Part shown: one piece after another, positions 1-11,589 of the stretch
How the letters are laid out: each line of letters begins with the position of its first letter
Position numbering within the stretch: position 1 is the stretch's first letter
Source of the DNA: Chondrilla cf. caribensis
Taxonomy: Eukaryota > Porifera > Demospongiae > Chondrillida > Chondrillidae
Direction: 5' to 3'
NCBI GenBank assembly: GCA_964020155.1
Contig: OZ026547.1
Location: forward strand, 4,116,595-4,180,594
Length of the DNA stretch: 64,000 nt
The notes under the pieces: generated by a model
Databases searched by the model: none
Seen by the model: the letters and a program-made list of their open reading frames with translations, nothing else
What the model was told of the DNA's origin: nothing
Translations under genes and position numbers: made by a program

Positions 1-374
1 TCACATCACTTGTTTAATCCACGAGTGTGTTCCCTTCGATCCTCCTTCCATCCATTCAACTTGTATCTTGGCAACAGGCATTCTTTCCAGTCTCTTGAGC
101 TGAGTATTCGATCAGATAAGTACAATCACAAACTGTGCTAGACTATTAAAAAAGTGAGACCTGATATAGGGAACAAGGAGGATACACACTTGGATAGACA
201 AGATATTATGTCGATCAATAGAGATGTGTATAGTTATGCTAATAATACACCCAAGTCCGCTTCATACCCTAAAGAGCTGTGAAATTCCACCCTATTTATT
301 TGCAATCCTTGCCATGTTCTGCATTGTCCCTCGAATTGCCTTAGCATTCCGATTTTGACTGTGAAACATGTGAT
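1..374. other. No gene seen; left flank of Tc1-like remnant
   Basis: No open reading frame with a recognisable product lies here. The stretch presumably includes the 5' part of the Tc1-type element that follows. I could not identify a terminal inverted repeat pairing it with sequence right of 1422, so the element end is not defined. Confidence 0.5.
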
Positions 375-1422
375 ATGCCTTCAACCGATTATCAGCGAAA
401 GAGAATAATCTCCTTATACCTCGAGTGCAACACCAAGAAGACTCCAATGCAATTCCAGAGAATAATGCAGTCAGAAGGCATCCAGACTAGTTACCAGACA
501 GTCCAGAGGACTATACAGCGATGGAAGGAGACAGGAAACTACAAAGATTGTTCCAGAAAAGGATGTGTAGAGAGAGTTCTCGAGGAACATTACTGATTTA
601 TTGACCAACCCATGTCGAAGAATGGCGAACTGACCGCCAGCAATCTGATGGACATGAAGCAAGACAAGTTTGAGTGTGAAGCCATCAGATACTCACTGCA
701 CACTCTAGCCAGGACAAGGCAGGATGTATGATAGATGTTTGGTATGGCAAGATACTGTCAAGCTATTTGGGAGAGTAATAAGCTCAAAAGAGTAGAGTGG
801 TGCAAACAGCGCTTGTTGGAGGAGGAAAATTTCAACAATGTCATTTTTACTGACGAATCCAGTGTGCAATTGGAAAACCACTGTAGAAAATGTTTTCACC
901 GGAGAGGAGCACCAAGGAAGATGAAGTACAAGTTCAAGCACCCTCAGAAAGTTCACATTTGGGGGGAAACTCCAAGAGAGGCACCACAAAAATTGTCATC
1001 TTTCAAGGAATCATTAGAGCCACTGCATACGGGGATATTCTAAGAGAGTCCTTGATCTCTTTCATGCGCAAGCACCTTACGTACAGCCATATTGTTTATA
1101 TCAGGACAATGATCCTAAACACGCAAGTCGCTATATTTGTGGATTCTTCGAGCAGAAGAAGATTGTTTGGTGGAACAGCCCAACCAAAAGTCCCGATCTC
1201 AATCCAATTGAGAATATTTGGGGATCCATGAAGTGCTACTTGAGGGACAAGTATAAGCCGAAGAATCTAGCCAAAGTAAAGACAGGAATAAAAGCCTTCT
1301 GGAAAAAACTGACGCCAGATGCTTGTGCTAGGTACATCGACCACCTTCACAAGGTACTACCGCTAGTTATTGAGGAGATAGTGGTCCAACAGTACATTAA
1401 CATACCTAACTTTGTTAAATAA
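375..1422 (+). pseudogene. Tc1/mariner-type transposase, disrupted
   Basis: Conceptual translation gives a Tc1-family transposase: an N-terminal helix-turn-helix part (375-596), a second DNA-binding part after an in-frame TGA at 594-596 (NGELTAS... around 625-720), then the catalytic core. The first catalytic Asp lies in FTDESS near 850 and the second in QDNDPKH near 1102. The Glu lies in SPDLNPIEN near 1195, with 34 residues between second Asp and Glu (DD34E, the Tc1 arrangement). The frame is broken by stops at 594-596 and 729-731 and by at least two frameshifts, one at the G-run near 960 and one near 1075-1100. The family normally catalyses cut-and-paste transposition at TA; this copy cannot. 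Terminal repeats were not found. Confidence 0.88.
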
Positions 1423-2219
1423 TTCATATTTTTGTATTATACACTTGTAATTATTATCCTTAAACTTTAAAATATGTATTTTAGCTGATATTATCTTTTT
1501 GTTATGTATGATTATTATATGTACGTACGTAAGTGTATGACGAAAGCTCACCAATGAATCGGGTGATAAGTGGCAATTACTTTCTCAATGTTTACATAAA
1601 TGTGCAGCACACCACATACGGGTGTGACGAATTTTTGAGGGCTTCCTGGGATATCCGTGCCAGCATATGCGGAAATCCGTGCCATCAGATGCAAAAAAAC
1701 ATACATTTTCCATGACCTGTACCATAACATGCACAAGAACCTCCACGACTTGACAGCAAACTAGGAGTTGTTGGAGATATGTACTAGATCAACTAGGACA
1801 ACAAGGATTTCTGTACATCCATGTGCACTAGGAGATGTTGAAGATACACAAGTGAGTGCTTTCCAAGGATTCAGTTAAACCTACCAAGTGCCAAATCACA
1901 TTATGAGAAGACATACAGTAATTCCATTAGTGATGAAACTATGCATGCATTCACTGTTACTGCATATGTCCAGTAGTAGTACCCTATGTATAGTCTAGAA
2001 ATTTATGATGTTTATAGTCCAATTACATAGACTGAGCATATCTACACCACACTCCAAGGATTACCAAGAATGTTTATGATGTCCATGCAACAAGATATGA
2101 ACCTTTTGAGGGTTGAAGGCAAGTCCTAACTATATATCATTATAAACTCATTTTTTCCAGTTCTATAGCTGCAATAGAATGAGCAGATACTATAAAGCAA
2201 TAGAATGAGTAGATACTAT
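1423..2219. other. Intergenic; contains a decayed collagen-exon-like block
   Basis: No gene seen. Positions about 1745-1870 match by eye the blocks at about 7465-7570, 28966-29060 and 38220-38310, which lie upstream of collagen-like genes A, C and E. The sequence following (about 1985-2160) also resembles 34640-34870 and 38530-38700, so this is the leftmost visible trace of the tandem array unit. Confidence 0.5.
1745..1870 (+). repeat. Decayed triple-helix exon remnant, copy 1
   Basis: This block shares an order of Gly codon-like triplets with three other copies in the window. The copies at 7465 and 28966 read in patches as Gly-X-Y triplets (for example GTVGDTG and GHPGALGEV) before frame slips break them. 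I infer an ancestral collagenous exon that decayed before or during duplication. This copy is the most diverged. Confidence 0.4.
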
Positions 2220-3250
2220 AGGAGGGCTGGGCTTGACCAATCCTGAACTCCAGGCTACCAGAGAATATGAAGCCTCTATTGCCATAGCACATCCTCTGGT
2301 CACAGCCATCAAATCAAAAGAAAATGAATACAGCCAAGACATTATCTCCAACAAACACAAGGCTAAAAAGAGATGAAACAGAGGGAGCAATTGCAATTAG
2401 AATCTATTAAGGAAGAAATGATGGCATGGCTACCTTCAAGCATGAAGAGAAACGTTACGATGGCACAGGAAAAAAGAGCATCAGCCTGGCTAAATGCTCT
2501 TCCAATTAGGGAACATGGCTTTGCCCTGCACAAAAGCGATTTCCATGATGCACTGTGCCTGATGATGATACAACTGGCTTCCTCCACGTCTACCAGTACA
2601 GTGTGCCTGTGGACAAGGATTTTCCATTAATCATGCAATGGATTGCCCTACAGGAGGCTTCCCTAGTGGGAGACATAATGATGTCCGGGATTTAACAGCA
2701 ACGCTTCTCACTGAGGTTTGCCCAGGTGTGACCATTGAACCAAACCCTACAGCCTTTAAATGGTGAACAATTCATGTATGGCAGTGCAAATTGTGAGGCC
2801 AATGCCAGAGCAGATATTTGTGCACAAGGATTCTGGGGAAATAGTAGTCAAAGAACATTTTTTGATGCAAGGATTTGCAATCCCAACGCTCCCACCTACT
2901 ATAATTCCAGCCTTGAAGCCATCTATCGTACACAGGAAAAAGAGAAACGTCGACAATATGAAGAGAGAATAAGAGAAGTTGAACTGGGGTCATTCACACC
3001 TCTCATCTTCTCTATTTTTGGAGGAATGGGAAGATCCACCACCATGGCTCACAAGAGACTTGCAGCCCTGCTAGCAGAAAAGCACAAGGAACCGTACAGC
3101 CAAGTCATTGCATGGCTAAGATATCGACTTAGCTTTTCCATATTCCAATCAACAGTCAATGCCATCCGTGGCTATAGATCGAAGCAAAATAAAGCCATCT
3201 GCTGTCCTTCTTCATATGTATTGGTAAATTCAGAGTCCAATGTGATATAA
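2220..3250 (+). pseudogene. C-terminal part of RT-linked retroelement protein, disrupted
   Basis: Patches in different plus frames resemble the C-terminal region of large reverse-transcriptase proteins that are abundant in sponge and cnidarian genomes. In order they are GGLGLTNP (near 2221), AQEKRASAWLNALPIREHGFALHK (2466-2537), a Cys/His cluster CACGQGFSINHAMDC (near 2600-2645), GRHNDVRDLTATLLTEVCPG, then ADICAQGFWGNSSQRTFFDARICNPNAP and FGGMGRSTTMAHKRLAALLAEK (ORF ending at 3250). The order matches the family as I remember it. Frame changes near 2372, 2590 and 2745 break it, and the polymerase domain itself is absent, so this is a truncated dead copy. Which non-LTR clade it belongs to is not clear to me. 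Confidence 0.7.
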
Positions 3251-3489
3251 CATAATATTTCTCTGTATATATTATTATATGACCTTTGTCATCATTTTAT
3301 TTATTTAATATACTGGTGGGTATGTAACACGTTTGATATAATTATTATTTCATTAATTAATAAAAACCCAGAAAAATTGTTGCTCAGCTTGGCAATACAT
3401 ATACTGTCTTGTGAAATAATGCAATGTCATTATAAATTATTATTACAACTAGGCAAATGTATACAACCCCGAATGCACACACAAAGATG

Positions 3490-3490
<1 letters not shown>

Positions 3491-3534
<44 letters not shown>
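3491..3534. repeat. (AC)n microsatellite
   Basis: Pure AC dinucleotide run. It occupies the same place in the unit as the CA runs upstream of collagen-like genes B, C and E, and directly abuts the 3' end of the LINE fragment to its right. Confidence 0.95.
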
Positions 3535-3536
<2 letters not shown>

Positions 3537-3552
3537 CTTATTCTTCTGTTGT

Positions 3553-4796
3553 TTACACTCCAACAAGCCTCAATGAGGAGGGAGTGATACAGACCAAAAA
3601 CGTTCCAAGTACATTAGTGCCTACTGGCACAGAAATGCTTGTGATTCGAAGTCCCTGAGTGTTGAAGTATTCCTGCAGTGGTCGCACTGTGCTGTGGTTC
3701 AAGGGCCATGAATCTGGCATTAGTGATTGACCAGGCCAGCCCAGTTGGAGGCTGTGAAAGTGCAATTGGGATGGTCGCAAATCAACCCGGCAGAGGCAGT
3801 GGCAAGATGTGTCTGGTGCTTTCTTCCTCTCATCTTCTTTTTTATCTTCCTTCTTTTCAAGCTCTTCATTGATGATGTTGATAGACATCTCAACTATGCC
3901 ATGCCAGGCAGATCTGTCCTGGGCAAGCTCTCGCCAGTCCTGTTCAATGCCACATCTCACCAAATCCCTTTGGATCAAGTCATTCCAGTGACACTTCCGA
4001 CCACCTACTGATCGGGCTCCCCAGTAAGACCAGTAGCTGCTTTGGTAGACAAGAGTCAGGCATCCTAGAGATGTGGCCAAAAAAGCAGAGGCGACGTGAG
4101 GGGAGCAGAGAAGAGAGTCGGTGTTGATGAGCCAGCTTGCAAATGGTGGTGTGACGTTTCATATCCCAGATGGAGATGCCCAGAATGATGCGAAGACAAC
4201 GCATGATGAAGCTTTGCAACCGGGGGACTTGTGGCTCCAACAGTACAGCACATTCTGTATCATGTAGCAGGGTGGAGAGACAATGGGAGTGAAGACAGGA
4301 AGCTTGGTTTGAGTCCTGATCTTCTTCTGGTACCAGAGGATGCGACTGAGGCTACCAAATGCCTGAGAGGCCTTGCATATCCTGGAGTTGACCTCCAGAT
4401 CAGAGCCACAGTCATCCTGTACAATTCTTCTCAAGTACTGGATACTGGTGACAGACTCAACAGGGGGTTGGTGGGGGGGAAGGTGGATGGGCGTAGGTTG
4501 TGGATAGAGGCTGGATGGAAGGACTGCCATGGTCTTGGTCTTTGAACAGCTGATGGATAAGCCAAAGTTATGGCAGTGGGTTGAAAGCCTGGAGAGCATG
4601 GCCTTGAACAATGGTTGTTCCAAGAGTCAGCAAGCAAGGCCATGTCATCAGCATACTCCAGGTCTGTGATGAGAGTCTCCAATTGGAGTTTCCTACGATT
4701 CCCAACAAGCTTTGCATCGCGAAGATAGGCTACACCAACACCTTTGTTATGCATGGGACGGCTGTCCAGTGACATACATATAACCAATAAATTCAC
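3553..4796 (-). pseudogene. LINE (non-LTR retrotransposon) 3' fragment, disrupted
   Basis: Minus-strand translation in several frames gives the C-terminal part of a LINE ORF2. It shows the RT catalytic box LEYADDMALLADS (YADD near 4644-4655), a thumb-like part (DLEVNSRICKASQAFGSLSRILW, about 4390-4320), and C-terminal patches LCFFGHISRMPDSCLPKQLL (about 4105-4045) and GGRKCHWNDLIQRDLVRCGI (about 4010-3950). At least three frameshifts separate these. The 5' part (endonuclease and most of RT) is missing, as is usual for 5'-truncated LINE insertions. The reading frame ends at 3553, about 20 bp before the adjacent AC microsatellite. Confidence 0.82.
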
Positions 4797-5109
4797 GGGA
4801 CTTAAGGTTTTTAGAGGCTGAATGATTATGACACCTTTAGCAGATGAACAGGGATCAGAATGGGATGCCAGCCCATCTGTCCGATGTCATGTGATTGTCA
4901 AGGCCATAGCCAAGGAACCAGGAATCACCACGGGGAGGAATAATAGAAGCATGCCCATGTACTACGTACACGGCCAGTTGACCTATGGCAACTATGAACA
5001 CATTAATGGCTTATTGGAAATTATGCTGAATGTGATCTGATTGACTAGGTGGTAGGGGATCCAGGTAGGAGGTGGGTGGATGGAGATCCAGCAGGGCAAC
5101 AACTAAAAT
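4788..5109 (+). repeat. Array-unit boundary block with G-rich motif
   Basis: The left part (about 4788-4940) matches 13023-13175, which in unit B directly precedes the CA microsatellite. The right part (about 4950-5105) matches 17386-17410 plus 18010-18150, and 33410-33500. The end is G-rich, built from short GATCCAGG and GGTGGGTGG motifs. No coding function is apparent. Confidence 0.6.
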
Positions 5110-5690
5110 ATTATGGTGTAAGGTACTAGATGTGTTAAGCTGTCGAAAAACACTTTATTCGTGAATCCACCTGGCTACAGCTATTATTGCATTGATCATG
5201 CATTAGTACACTATAGATTTCACATGCATATACTTCTACAGGCCTAGCATGAAGGCCGGAATCATGGAAGTCAATACACATGTTAATTTATTCACAAAAC
5301 AAAAGCAAGAAAATGGCATTGACCATCAAGTGCACGTAATGGAGTTTATTATTTCCTGTGTTTGGCCATTGGGTATGTATCTATATGTCCATAGATCTTA
5401 GCATTGAATATACCCACCAATGATGAGTTCTTGGAGTTCAGCTATATACTATGATAATAAAGGGCCAGTAACATGAAAATGAATTGGTCTCAAAAATACC
5501 CCTAGTAGTAGTATATATAGTTAGTATATAAGCAATATTTGTGGTGTTTAAATTTTCTCCTATCATGTGGGTGGGTAATAATTCAAGGAATTAATAGCCA
5601 ATTATGCAGTTCTACATCATATCGACCAATTTTCGTGACGTCATAAGGGGAATGGAAGATGTTTGAGGGTTTTTCGGAGAACAAAATAAG
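5110..5690 (+). repeat. Segmental duplication block (paired with 20309-20878)
   Basis: By-eye alignment shows near-identical sequence at 20309-20878, and a shorter, more diverged match at about 37385-37740. The pair matters because position 5688 is the empty site for the Ty3/gypsy insertion that splits the other copy. No gene is seen in this stretch. Confidence 0.85.
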
Positions 5691-6226
5691 CAACACTAAT
5701 GGCCTTTCTTCTAATGACAAATGCAAAAGTAGCACTTCAGAAGAGGAAGGTACAGACCTGGCATTGGAAGTGTTAGAGCTGGAAATGGATGTTTCAGAAT
5801 CTGTGTAGTGGATAAAGCCATACACTTACTCCATGGTATTAGGCTTAGGAAACATGGTTGGCACAACTGAGTCCTTCGTAGCAGGTAAACCCATTTCTTC
5901 ACTCAGCAGAACTGAGGTCTCATAGCTGTCCTCAGTGAAGTACAGACAGCACAGAACTGAATTGTTAGTAGCTCCAGTCCAGTCTAATCGTGTTTTAGCT
6001 ACTTGTCTTGTCCATTCAGTTCATTTATCAGCAACCTTGGGGAATCTATGTAGGATTAAACCCACACTCAGCTCTAGTATTGCATCAAGCAGCAACATAC
6101 TGTTTAGGCATTTTGAAAAAATACTGTGTTTATCGGATTTAGCTTTAAATCATCGCAAAATTGGCGGAATCACTATTAAAATGTATTGCGCACATTGTTA
6201 GTGGTTCCCCTTATAATGTCATTCAT
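5634..6226. mobile_element. TIR-bounded remnant with P2X7-like and THAP traces (copy A)
   Basis: The inverted sequence TGACGTCATAAGGGGAA (left) and its partner near 6205-6224 bracket this stretch. The right partner is one base diverged here but perfect in the paralogous copy at about 26893. The interior matches 25235-26900 but lacks the segment corresponding to 25303-25838 and has a single-base loss in the minus-strand THAP-like frame, so no frame is intact. Element status is inferred from the inverted ends and from THAP content, a domain common in DNA transposases. Confidence 0.5.
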
Positions 6227-6269
6227 GTATTTTAAGATGTCCAATCTTTTGGCAATTTTGTAAGTGAAA

Positions 6270-6800
6270 ACGTTGAATACTTCTTGTTTGAGATAAGAAC
6301 AGCAATTTTTAAAACCATCACAGGCGTTTACTTACTAAATAAGTCATTTGAGGCCAACTTGTTCTCCATGTTAGTGGCCCTCCAACATAGTTGTACAGTA
6401 TGTATAGTTCATAAATATTACTTGCACCATGTTTACCCGACCAGTAGCAGTGTTAACACTACTACTCAACTAATAGATTACATTCATACTAAGTCTTATC
6501 ACATCTGCATATTGTGTCTACAAGCAAATGTTGAATATTTCTTGTTTGGGGTAAGAATGGCTTTTTTTAACATCACCACGGGTATTCACTTACTAAATGA
6601 AGGCATTTAAGGCCAACCTGTATTTTATGTTACTGGCCCTTCAACATATTCAGTTATAATACAGTAAGTACTTGGAGAATATTACGATGCTTGCACCATG
6701 TTAACCTGACCATTAGCAGTGGTAAAACTATTACTCATCTACAAAGTTACATTCATACTTATCACATCTGCATGTATATTGTGTCTTCATGTGTATGAGA
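6270..6800 (+). repeat. Imperfect tandem duplication, period about 260 bp
   Basis: The sequence from about 6270 (starting GTTGAATA, then CTTGTTTG) recurs from about 6529 with the same order of landmarks: a conserved TTACTAAAT stretch, GGCCAAC, a CTTGCACCATGTT motif and a TTACATTCATACT motif. The paralogous unit shows the same pair at about 26962 and 27228, so the tandem copy predates the segmental duplication. No coding signal. Confidence 0.75.
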
Positions 6801-6902
6801 CTGCTTTACCACTAGGTCCAGGAACGAATGAATGTCCTAAAACTAGTAAAATCACTACATATGCTCAGATCCTGTAACATGGAACAGGCATCATGTACAG
6901 AT

Positions 6903-7441
6903 TAGGGCTACTATGATATATCGATATATCGATATAATCGTGATACATTAGCCTCGATTCGATATGATACATAGTCGATATAGCCTAGAATGCTCTAAAC
7001 TTACAGTATATAAGTAATTCGAGCTAGTTTAAAAACTCTTTCTTCGGTTCAGAAGAACCTTCGCTGAAGTTATCACGTTCGGTGGAGCTTCAGCACACAA
7101 ATTCTAGGTCAATTTAAAATTGTCAGTGTCCGAAATCGGCCATCTTTCTTTGCGCAATATAAATTGTAATATAAATTCATTGTTGTGGTTACATGTAGCA
7201 ACACATACTATATATGGAGTGTGTGCTAACAATAATTTAATACTAATTTATTTCAAAACTCTCACTAATGTACACAAGTGTACTACTATGCATGCGAATT
7301 TACCACTGTCATCTTGAAAATTAATAACTTAACAATGTATGTATAAAATTTAGTTGTGTATATCGTGATATATTCATATTGTGATATAAGATGTCATGAT
7401 AGATAACATAAGGTTGACCCACTAGTATCGTGGCAGCCCTA
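6903..7441. mobile_element. hAT-type non-autonomous element, copy 1
   Basis: Ends are TAGGGCTACTATGATA and TATCGTGGCAGCCCTA, an imperfect terminal inverted repeat (the second copy at 27606 has the better left end). It is flanked on both sides by the 8-bp target duplication GTACAGAT (6895-6902 and 7442-7449). An 8-bp TSD is diagnostic of the hAT superfamily. The 539-bp interior has no transposase and contains an AT-rich family repeat at about 7018-7230. Copy 2 has the same TSD, so insertion predates duplication of the unit. Confidence 0.88.
7018..7230 (+). repeat. Dispersed repeat family R1, partial copy inside hAT element
   Basis: Matches by eye the stretches at about 19446-19732, 36616-36935, 27718-28700 (interrupted) and, reversed, 55868-56200 and 59538-59690. 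Landmarks are TTCAGAAGAACC, a GAAGTTATCACGTT motif, a GGCCATCTTT motif and an AATATAAATT run. Class unknown; no RNA polymerase III boxes or coding frame were recognised. Confidence 0.7.
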
Positions 7442-7464
7442 GTACAGATGATAATACTGCCATA

Positions 7465-7570
7465 TATATGACAGGGAAGCAGGAGTTGTTGGAGATACTG
7501 GATCAACTAGGACCACAAGAAACTTCTGGACATCCAGGAGCACTAGGAGAGGTTGAGGCTATATGAGTGA
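7465..7570 (+). repeat. Decayed triple-helix exon remnant, copy 2
   Basis: In one frame from about 7470 the translation includes LGPQETSGHPGALGEV, with Gly at nearly every third position; a neighbouring frame gives GVVGDTGST. A one-base slip between them explains the mixture. It sits about 600 bp upstream of exon 1 of gene A. I infer an exon remnant of an older collagen-like gene copied along with each unit. Confidence 0.5.
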
Positions 7571-8090
7571 GTGTTTTTTAATGATTAAGTGAAGCCTTAC
7601 AAATAGGAAATTCAATTAGGGGAAGACATATGTACAGTAATTTCATTAGCAGTGTACTCATGCTAACTGAATTACAGTGGACAAAATAAAGTCATCCAAG
7701 TATAACTCATTCTTAATGTAAGTCAGAAGGTCACTGGAAAATAAAAATTTTGCCGGTAAGGTGTGGCAATACATATTTTGTAATGAACACAAACTAATGT
7801 CATTAATATGTATTAGCACTCATAGATCCCCAAGTGCACACACACACACGCACACAAACACACATCATACACACATCAAGACAACTCAAATATCCCCCAT
7901 CACATGAATCAACTTGTTTACTCCAAAGCAGAATTTCTAAGGATTCACCATTCATGTGGTGTGAGGTATGGGATTCTCATATCCATTCCCATTCTCTGTT
8001 GCTATCAATGGAAAGTACCACATACTAGCTATACATTGGGTATAGCTAGAAATACACAATGAATATCGTTAAAAGTGGACCTGTTCTCCA
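7571..8090 (+). other. 5' flank of collagen-like gene A, with CA-rich tract
   Basis: No gene. It contains an imperfect CA tract at about 7838-7870 in the position where units B, C and E carry long CA microsatellites, followed by sequence conserved with 29400-29600 up to the TATA box. Regulatory elements of the gene probably lie here, but none beyond the TATA box could be identified. Confidence 0.6.
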
Positions 8091-8096
8091 AGGCCA

Positions 8097-8103
8097 TATA
8101 AAA
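8097..8103 (+). promoter_or_regulatory. TATA box of collagen-like gene A
   Basis: TATAAAA lies 77 bp upstream of the ATG at 8174. A start site about 25-30 bp downstream of it would leave a 5' UTR of roughly 45 nt. The element is conserved at the same distance in gene C (29602) and B (13376), and as CATAAAA in E (39136). This conserved spacing supports a real core promoter. Confidence 0.65.
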
Positions 8104-8173
8104 ACTGCCTGTTCTGTTGTGGTTACCACAAACTAGCACTGACAAATTTACAGTATTAACAGGAGCTACAGTT

Positions 8174-11100
8174 ATGGCTCGAAGCATTCAGGTTTTTGTA
8201 CAAGTGGCTCTATTGTACTGTCTGGTGACTACCAGTATGGGGGATGTCACTGATTGGCAAAAAGCATTTTCGCTACTTGAGCACAAAGTGAATATGCAAC
8301 AAGAAGAAATCAAGTCACTTCACCATGTGATAGAACAGTTGGAGAAGAGACTGGAACCACTTGAAGTGAAAGGTGAGTTCGAAGAAATGACAAATACAAA
8401 TACAACTTGTAGTCCCTGCTAGGCATGCCTGTTAGTCAGGAGTATCCTCCTGTTGACCACATATAGAGTTAATGGGTTTACGTCATTGCATGCATGTTGT
8501 CACACTATGTGAGTGGGAAGAAGGTACACTATGAAATAGAGATTAGCATATTCAAAAATAGTATTAGAGAAACACATATCCCAAGCATTACTGAATTCAC
8601 TAGGAACTGAAAGTTGGGTATACAGGCATGAATTTCTTGGTGTGGTTCAACACAATTTGTACCTTATGAAACTGGAAGTGGCTATTGGAAGTGCTCTCTG
8701 GGGGAAGGGGGTACCTTAAGAATTGTTATACAACCTGCAGTCCCTACTCTTTATGCCTGTTAGTCCAGACTGCCCTCCATTGCATGTTTGTGAGTGGTAA
8801 GGAAGCATAATAATACACTATAAAATAGAGAATGGCATATTCATAAGAATAGCATTAGTGGAGAAACTCATTCCAAGCATTTATGGATTCACTATGAACT
8901 GGTAGTTGGATATACAGGTATGAATTACTTGGTGTGGTTATTAACACAATTAGAATATACCTCAAAAACTGGAAGTGGCTACCGGAAGTGCTCTCTATGT
9001 ACCTTAAGAATTGTTACATGATCAAGATAATTCTTTTTTTCCTTCTACCGATTTTATCTCCAACTGGATTGTATTACAAGTTTCATTTATTCTGTTTTCA
9101 AATGCTAAAGAGTACTAAAACGAAGACGACTGGGCAGTTCATGGAACATTTGAATAATAAAACGAACACAATTCCAGACAAGTTGCCGTGTTTACTGACC
9201 AACTGGTGTGTACTACAGTCTAGAAAACCACGCAATGTGCTGTCATCCACTGTGCCTGTGCGTATTATTGGGCAACTCTTCCTCTTTCTCATTCCTATTC
9301 AGATGGTGTTTTCCAAACATCATCTGTAGCACTATTGCAGGCTCTCTTTCTTCAAGTGAATTTTGTTGGTTTCCCTTTGAAGGACATTCTTAGGCCTTGC
9401 TCATGACACAGTACAATTTGGTTTGAAGATTTATCCAGCCACTCTTACCACATAGAACTTTAAAAATGACAACATTCCACCGAACCTTATCAAATAGATA
9501 TGACGTGTTTTGCATTATCTTGTGCAGTCTTTTTCGGATAAGCATTGGTATGCACAGTCATGAACAATACACTGATTGATTTAGAATTGAACCAAGAAAG
9601 TTAGTGTTTCTTGATCCATAAGAACTCTTACAGCAGTTACTGGAATTTCCATTTCGACTGTAAAGTTTATTCAGCAAATGCATATTTATCAGTGTACTCC
9701 CAAATTTTGCACAGCAAGATAGCAACTTCTATACATGTATGGAAAGGTCTTGTCTTGGCTTATAGATTGATGTAACATTTATAGGCCCATTACTATACAA
9801 GACCAGAGAATTTATGTGATTAAAAGGCGCCTACAAAACTAGGGCGCATATACAGTGCAGGGTACATTGAAGTCGCTTCTGGCTCAGGGTGCATACTGTG
9901 TAAGGTACTAGATGTGTTTAACAAGGAATTAGAAAGAGACAAATCCCATAGGGCTGCTGTCTCCTCTCTAGAATAAATTGGATACCATATTAGGTTTTTA
10001 AGACTTTTACTGAAAATATTATGTTGGGCAGTCTCTGTACACAAATTCCACTCTTATATTTGTTGTCCATATTTCCACATTATGCACCTTTTCATGCAAG
10101 AATTATTAAGCTAGGTGTGTATTATGTGCAGATCCCTTGCTACGTATATACATGTATGTAATCTTGGAAATGACAATAATTATATTATTCTGACATAATT
10201 GTAAATTTTTGTGAAAATGTACACAGCATGGCTGCCCAATTAGATGCCCCCAACAGTGAAGTACCATCATAATCAACAAGAAGCACTTTGGTTCTATCTA
10301 GCTGTTTTCCTGTCATTTGTCATTCTCTAGTAGCACTACTTTCACAGCTTTTTATCAAGCACAATCAATCATACTAAACCTGCATATAACTGTTAAGCCA
10401 TTTTGGCTGCAGCAAATACGTGTAGATACATATTATTCCCTGATGGCATTTTCAAGGGTTGGCAACTATGTAATACCATCATTTTATGTACACTGTGTTC
10501 ATGTACCCATCAGTGATGTAGATATAGATATCATTTTATGCATACAATGCTCACATGTATCAAATCAATGTCAAAATACATCAGATTCTATAACATTAAT
10601 TTTAATGACAAGCTCAGATGAACCTCTTTCCAACAATGTCTGAATAAGTACAATTATGATGAATGACATCTTATATTAAAAATGAAGCCACTTCTCCACA
10701 CAGTAGAATTTGCCTCTGTTGTCTCAGTGATATGTGAAGACTAATATTCTATTTTGAATTAACTATGTCGTAATCAATATAATAATAATAATTACAATCA
10801 TGCTGCTAATTATAATTGAAATTATATTAACTTGCTGTTGTTTAAACAGATAAACTCCAGGAAAGAATCAGACGACAAGGTGGTTGCAGTTGTCTACCTG
10901 GATCAAAAGGGGCTAGAGGAACACCAGGACTGGATGGGATAAATGGAACAAAGGGTGAGAAGGGAGAACTAGGACTGCCAGGATCACCAGGACCCCAAGG
11001 AATTAATGGTACAAAAGGAGAAAAAGGAGAAATAGGACAACTAGGGAATGTTGGACGAAAAGGTGAACCAGGAGTGAAAGGAGACACAGGAGTGCCAGGA

Positions 11101-11589
11101 CGTAATGGAACAAAAGGTGAACGAGGACTGAAAGGAGAATTAGGTCCAAAAGGAATAAAGGGAAAGCAAGGGGAAAAGGGAGAGCTAGGAATGCCAGGAC
11201 TTAATGGAACAAAGGGAGAGAAAGGTGAACTAGGACATCAAGGAGTTAATGGAACAAAAGGTGAACAAGGTGAGACAGGACAACCAGGGAATGTTGGTAA
11301 GAAAGGTGAACCAGGAGTGAAAGGAGACACAGGAGTGCCAGGACGCAATGGAACAAAAGGTGAACGAGGTGTGAATTGTGAGCTAGTTTCAAGAGAAGAC
11401 AAGGGAATGCAACAAGAAAGGGAAGGGCCCAGAATAACAGTTCCTCAAGTACATAAAGGTGAGCCAGGGGAAAGGAGAGAGCCAGAAAAACAGGAACCAC
11501 AAGGACCTAATGAAGCAAAGTGTAAACGAAAAGAAGCAGTCAATGGAACAGCTTCTGTACCAGAAATAACAAGCAATATCGGATGTTAA
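8174..11589 (+). CDS. Secreted short-chain collagen-like protein, gene A
   Basis: Two exons, 8174-8372 and 10850-11589, joined by a phase-1 GT-AG intron; 312 aa predicted. The ATG at 8174 is chosen because it directly precedes a signal peptide and lies downstream of the TATA box. Residues 1-23 are a signal peptide (VFVQVALLYCLV core). Residues about 24-66 form heptad-like coiled coil, a likely trimerisation segment. An RIRR furin-like site and a CSC pair follow at the start of exon 2. Then come 53 Gly-X-Y triplets rich in KGE and with repeated N-G-T sequons. Beyond GVN, a Gly is replaced by Cys and several later triplets lack Gly, though the frame stays open; two Cys lie near the end. It is probably extracellular matrix or mucus. 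The decayed distal helix suggests relaxed constraint compared with gene E. Function is inferred from architecture only. Confidence 0.82.
8405..9020 (+). repeat. Direct repeat inside intron of gene A
   Basis: The sequence just after exon 1 (from about 8405, CAGTCC-type start, through the GAACTG and TTGGTGTGGTT landmarks) recurs from about 8731, a period of roughly 326 bp. Gene C has the same duplication (about 29910 and 30237). Gene B has a single copy outside its transposon and gene E has none, so the intron repeat arose in the A/C lineage. Confidence 0.65.

Noticed and set aside
8934..9329. 131-codon ORF in the intron of gene A
   Set aside because: Starts with a non-ATG context inside an intron, is truncated in gene C at the equivalent place (30435-30665), and shows no domain.
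10842..11500. Minus-strand Pro-rich ORFs opposite the Gly-X-Y exons (also opposite exons of B, C and E)
   Set aside because: Antisense shadow of GGA/CCA-rich collagen codons.
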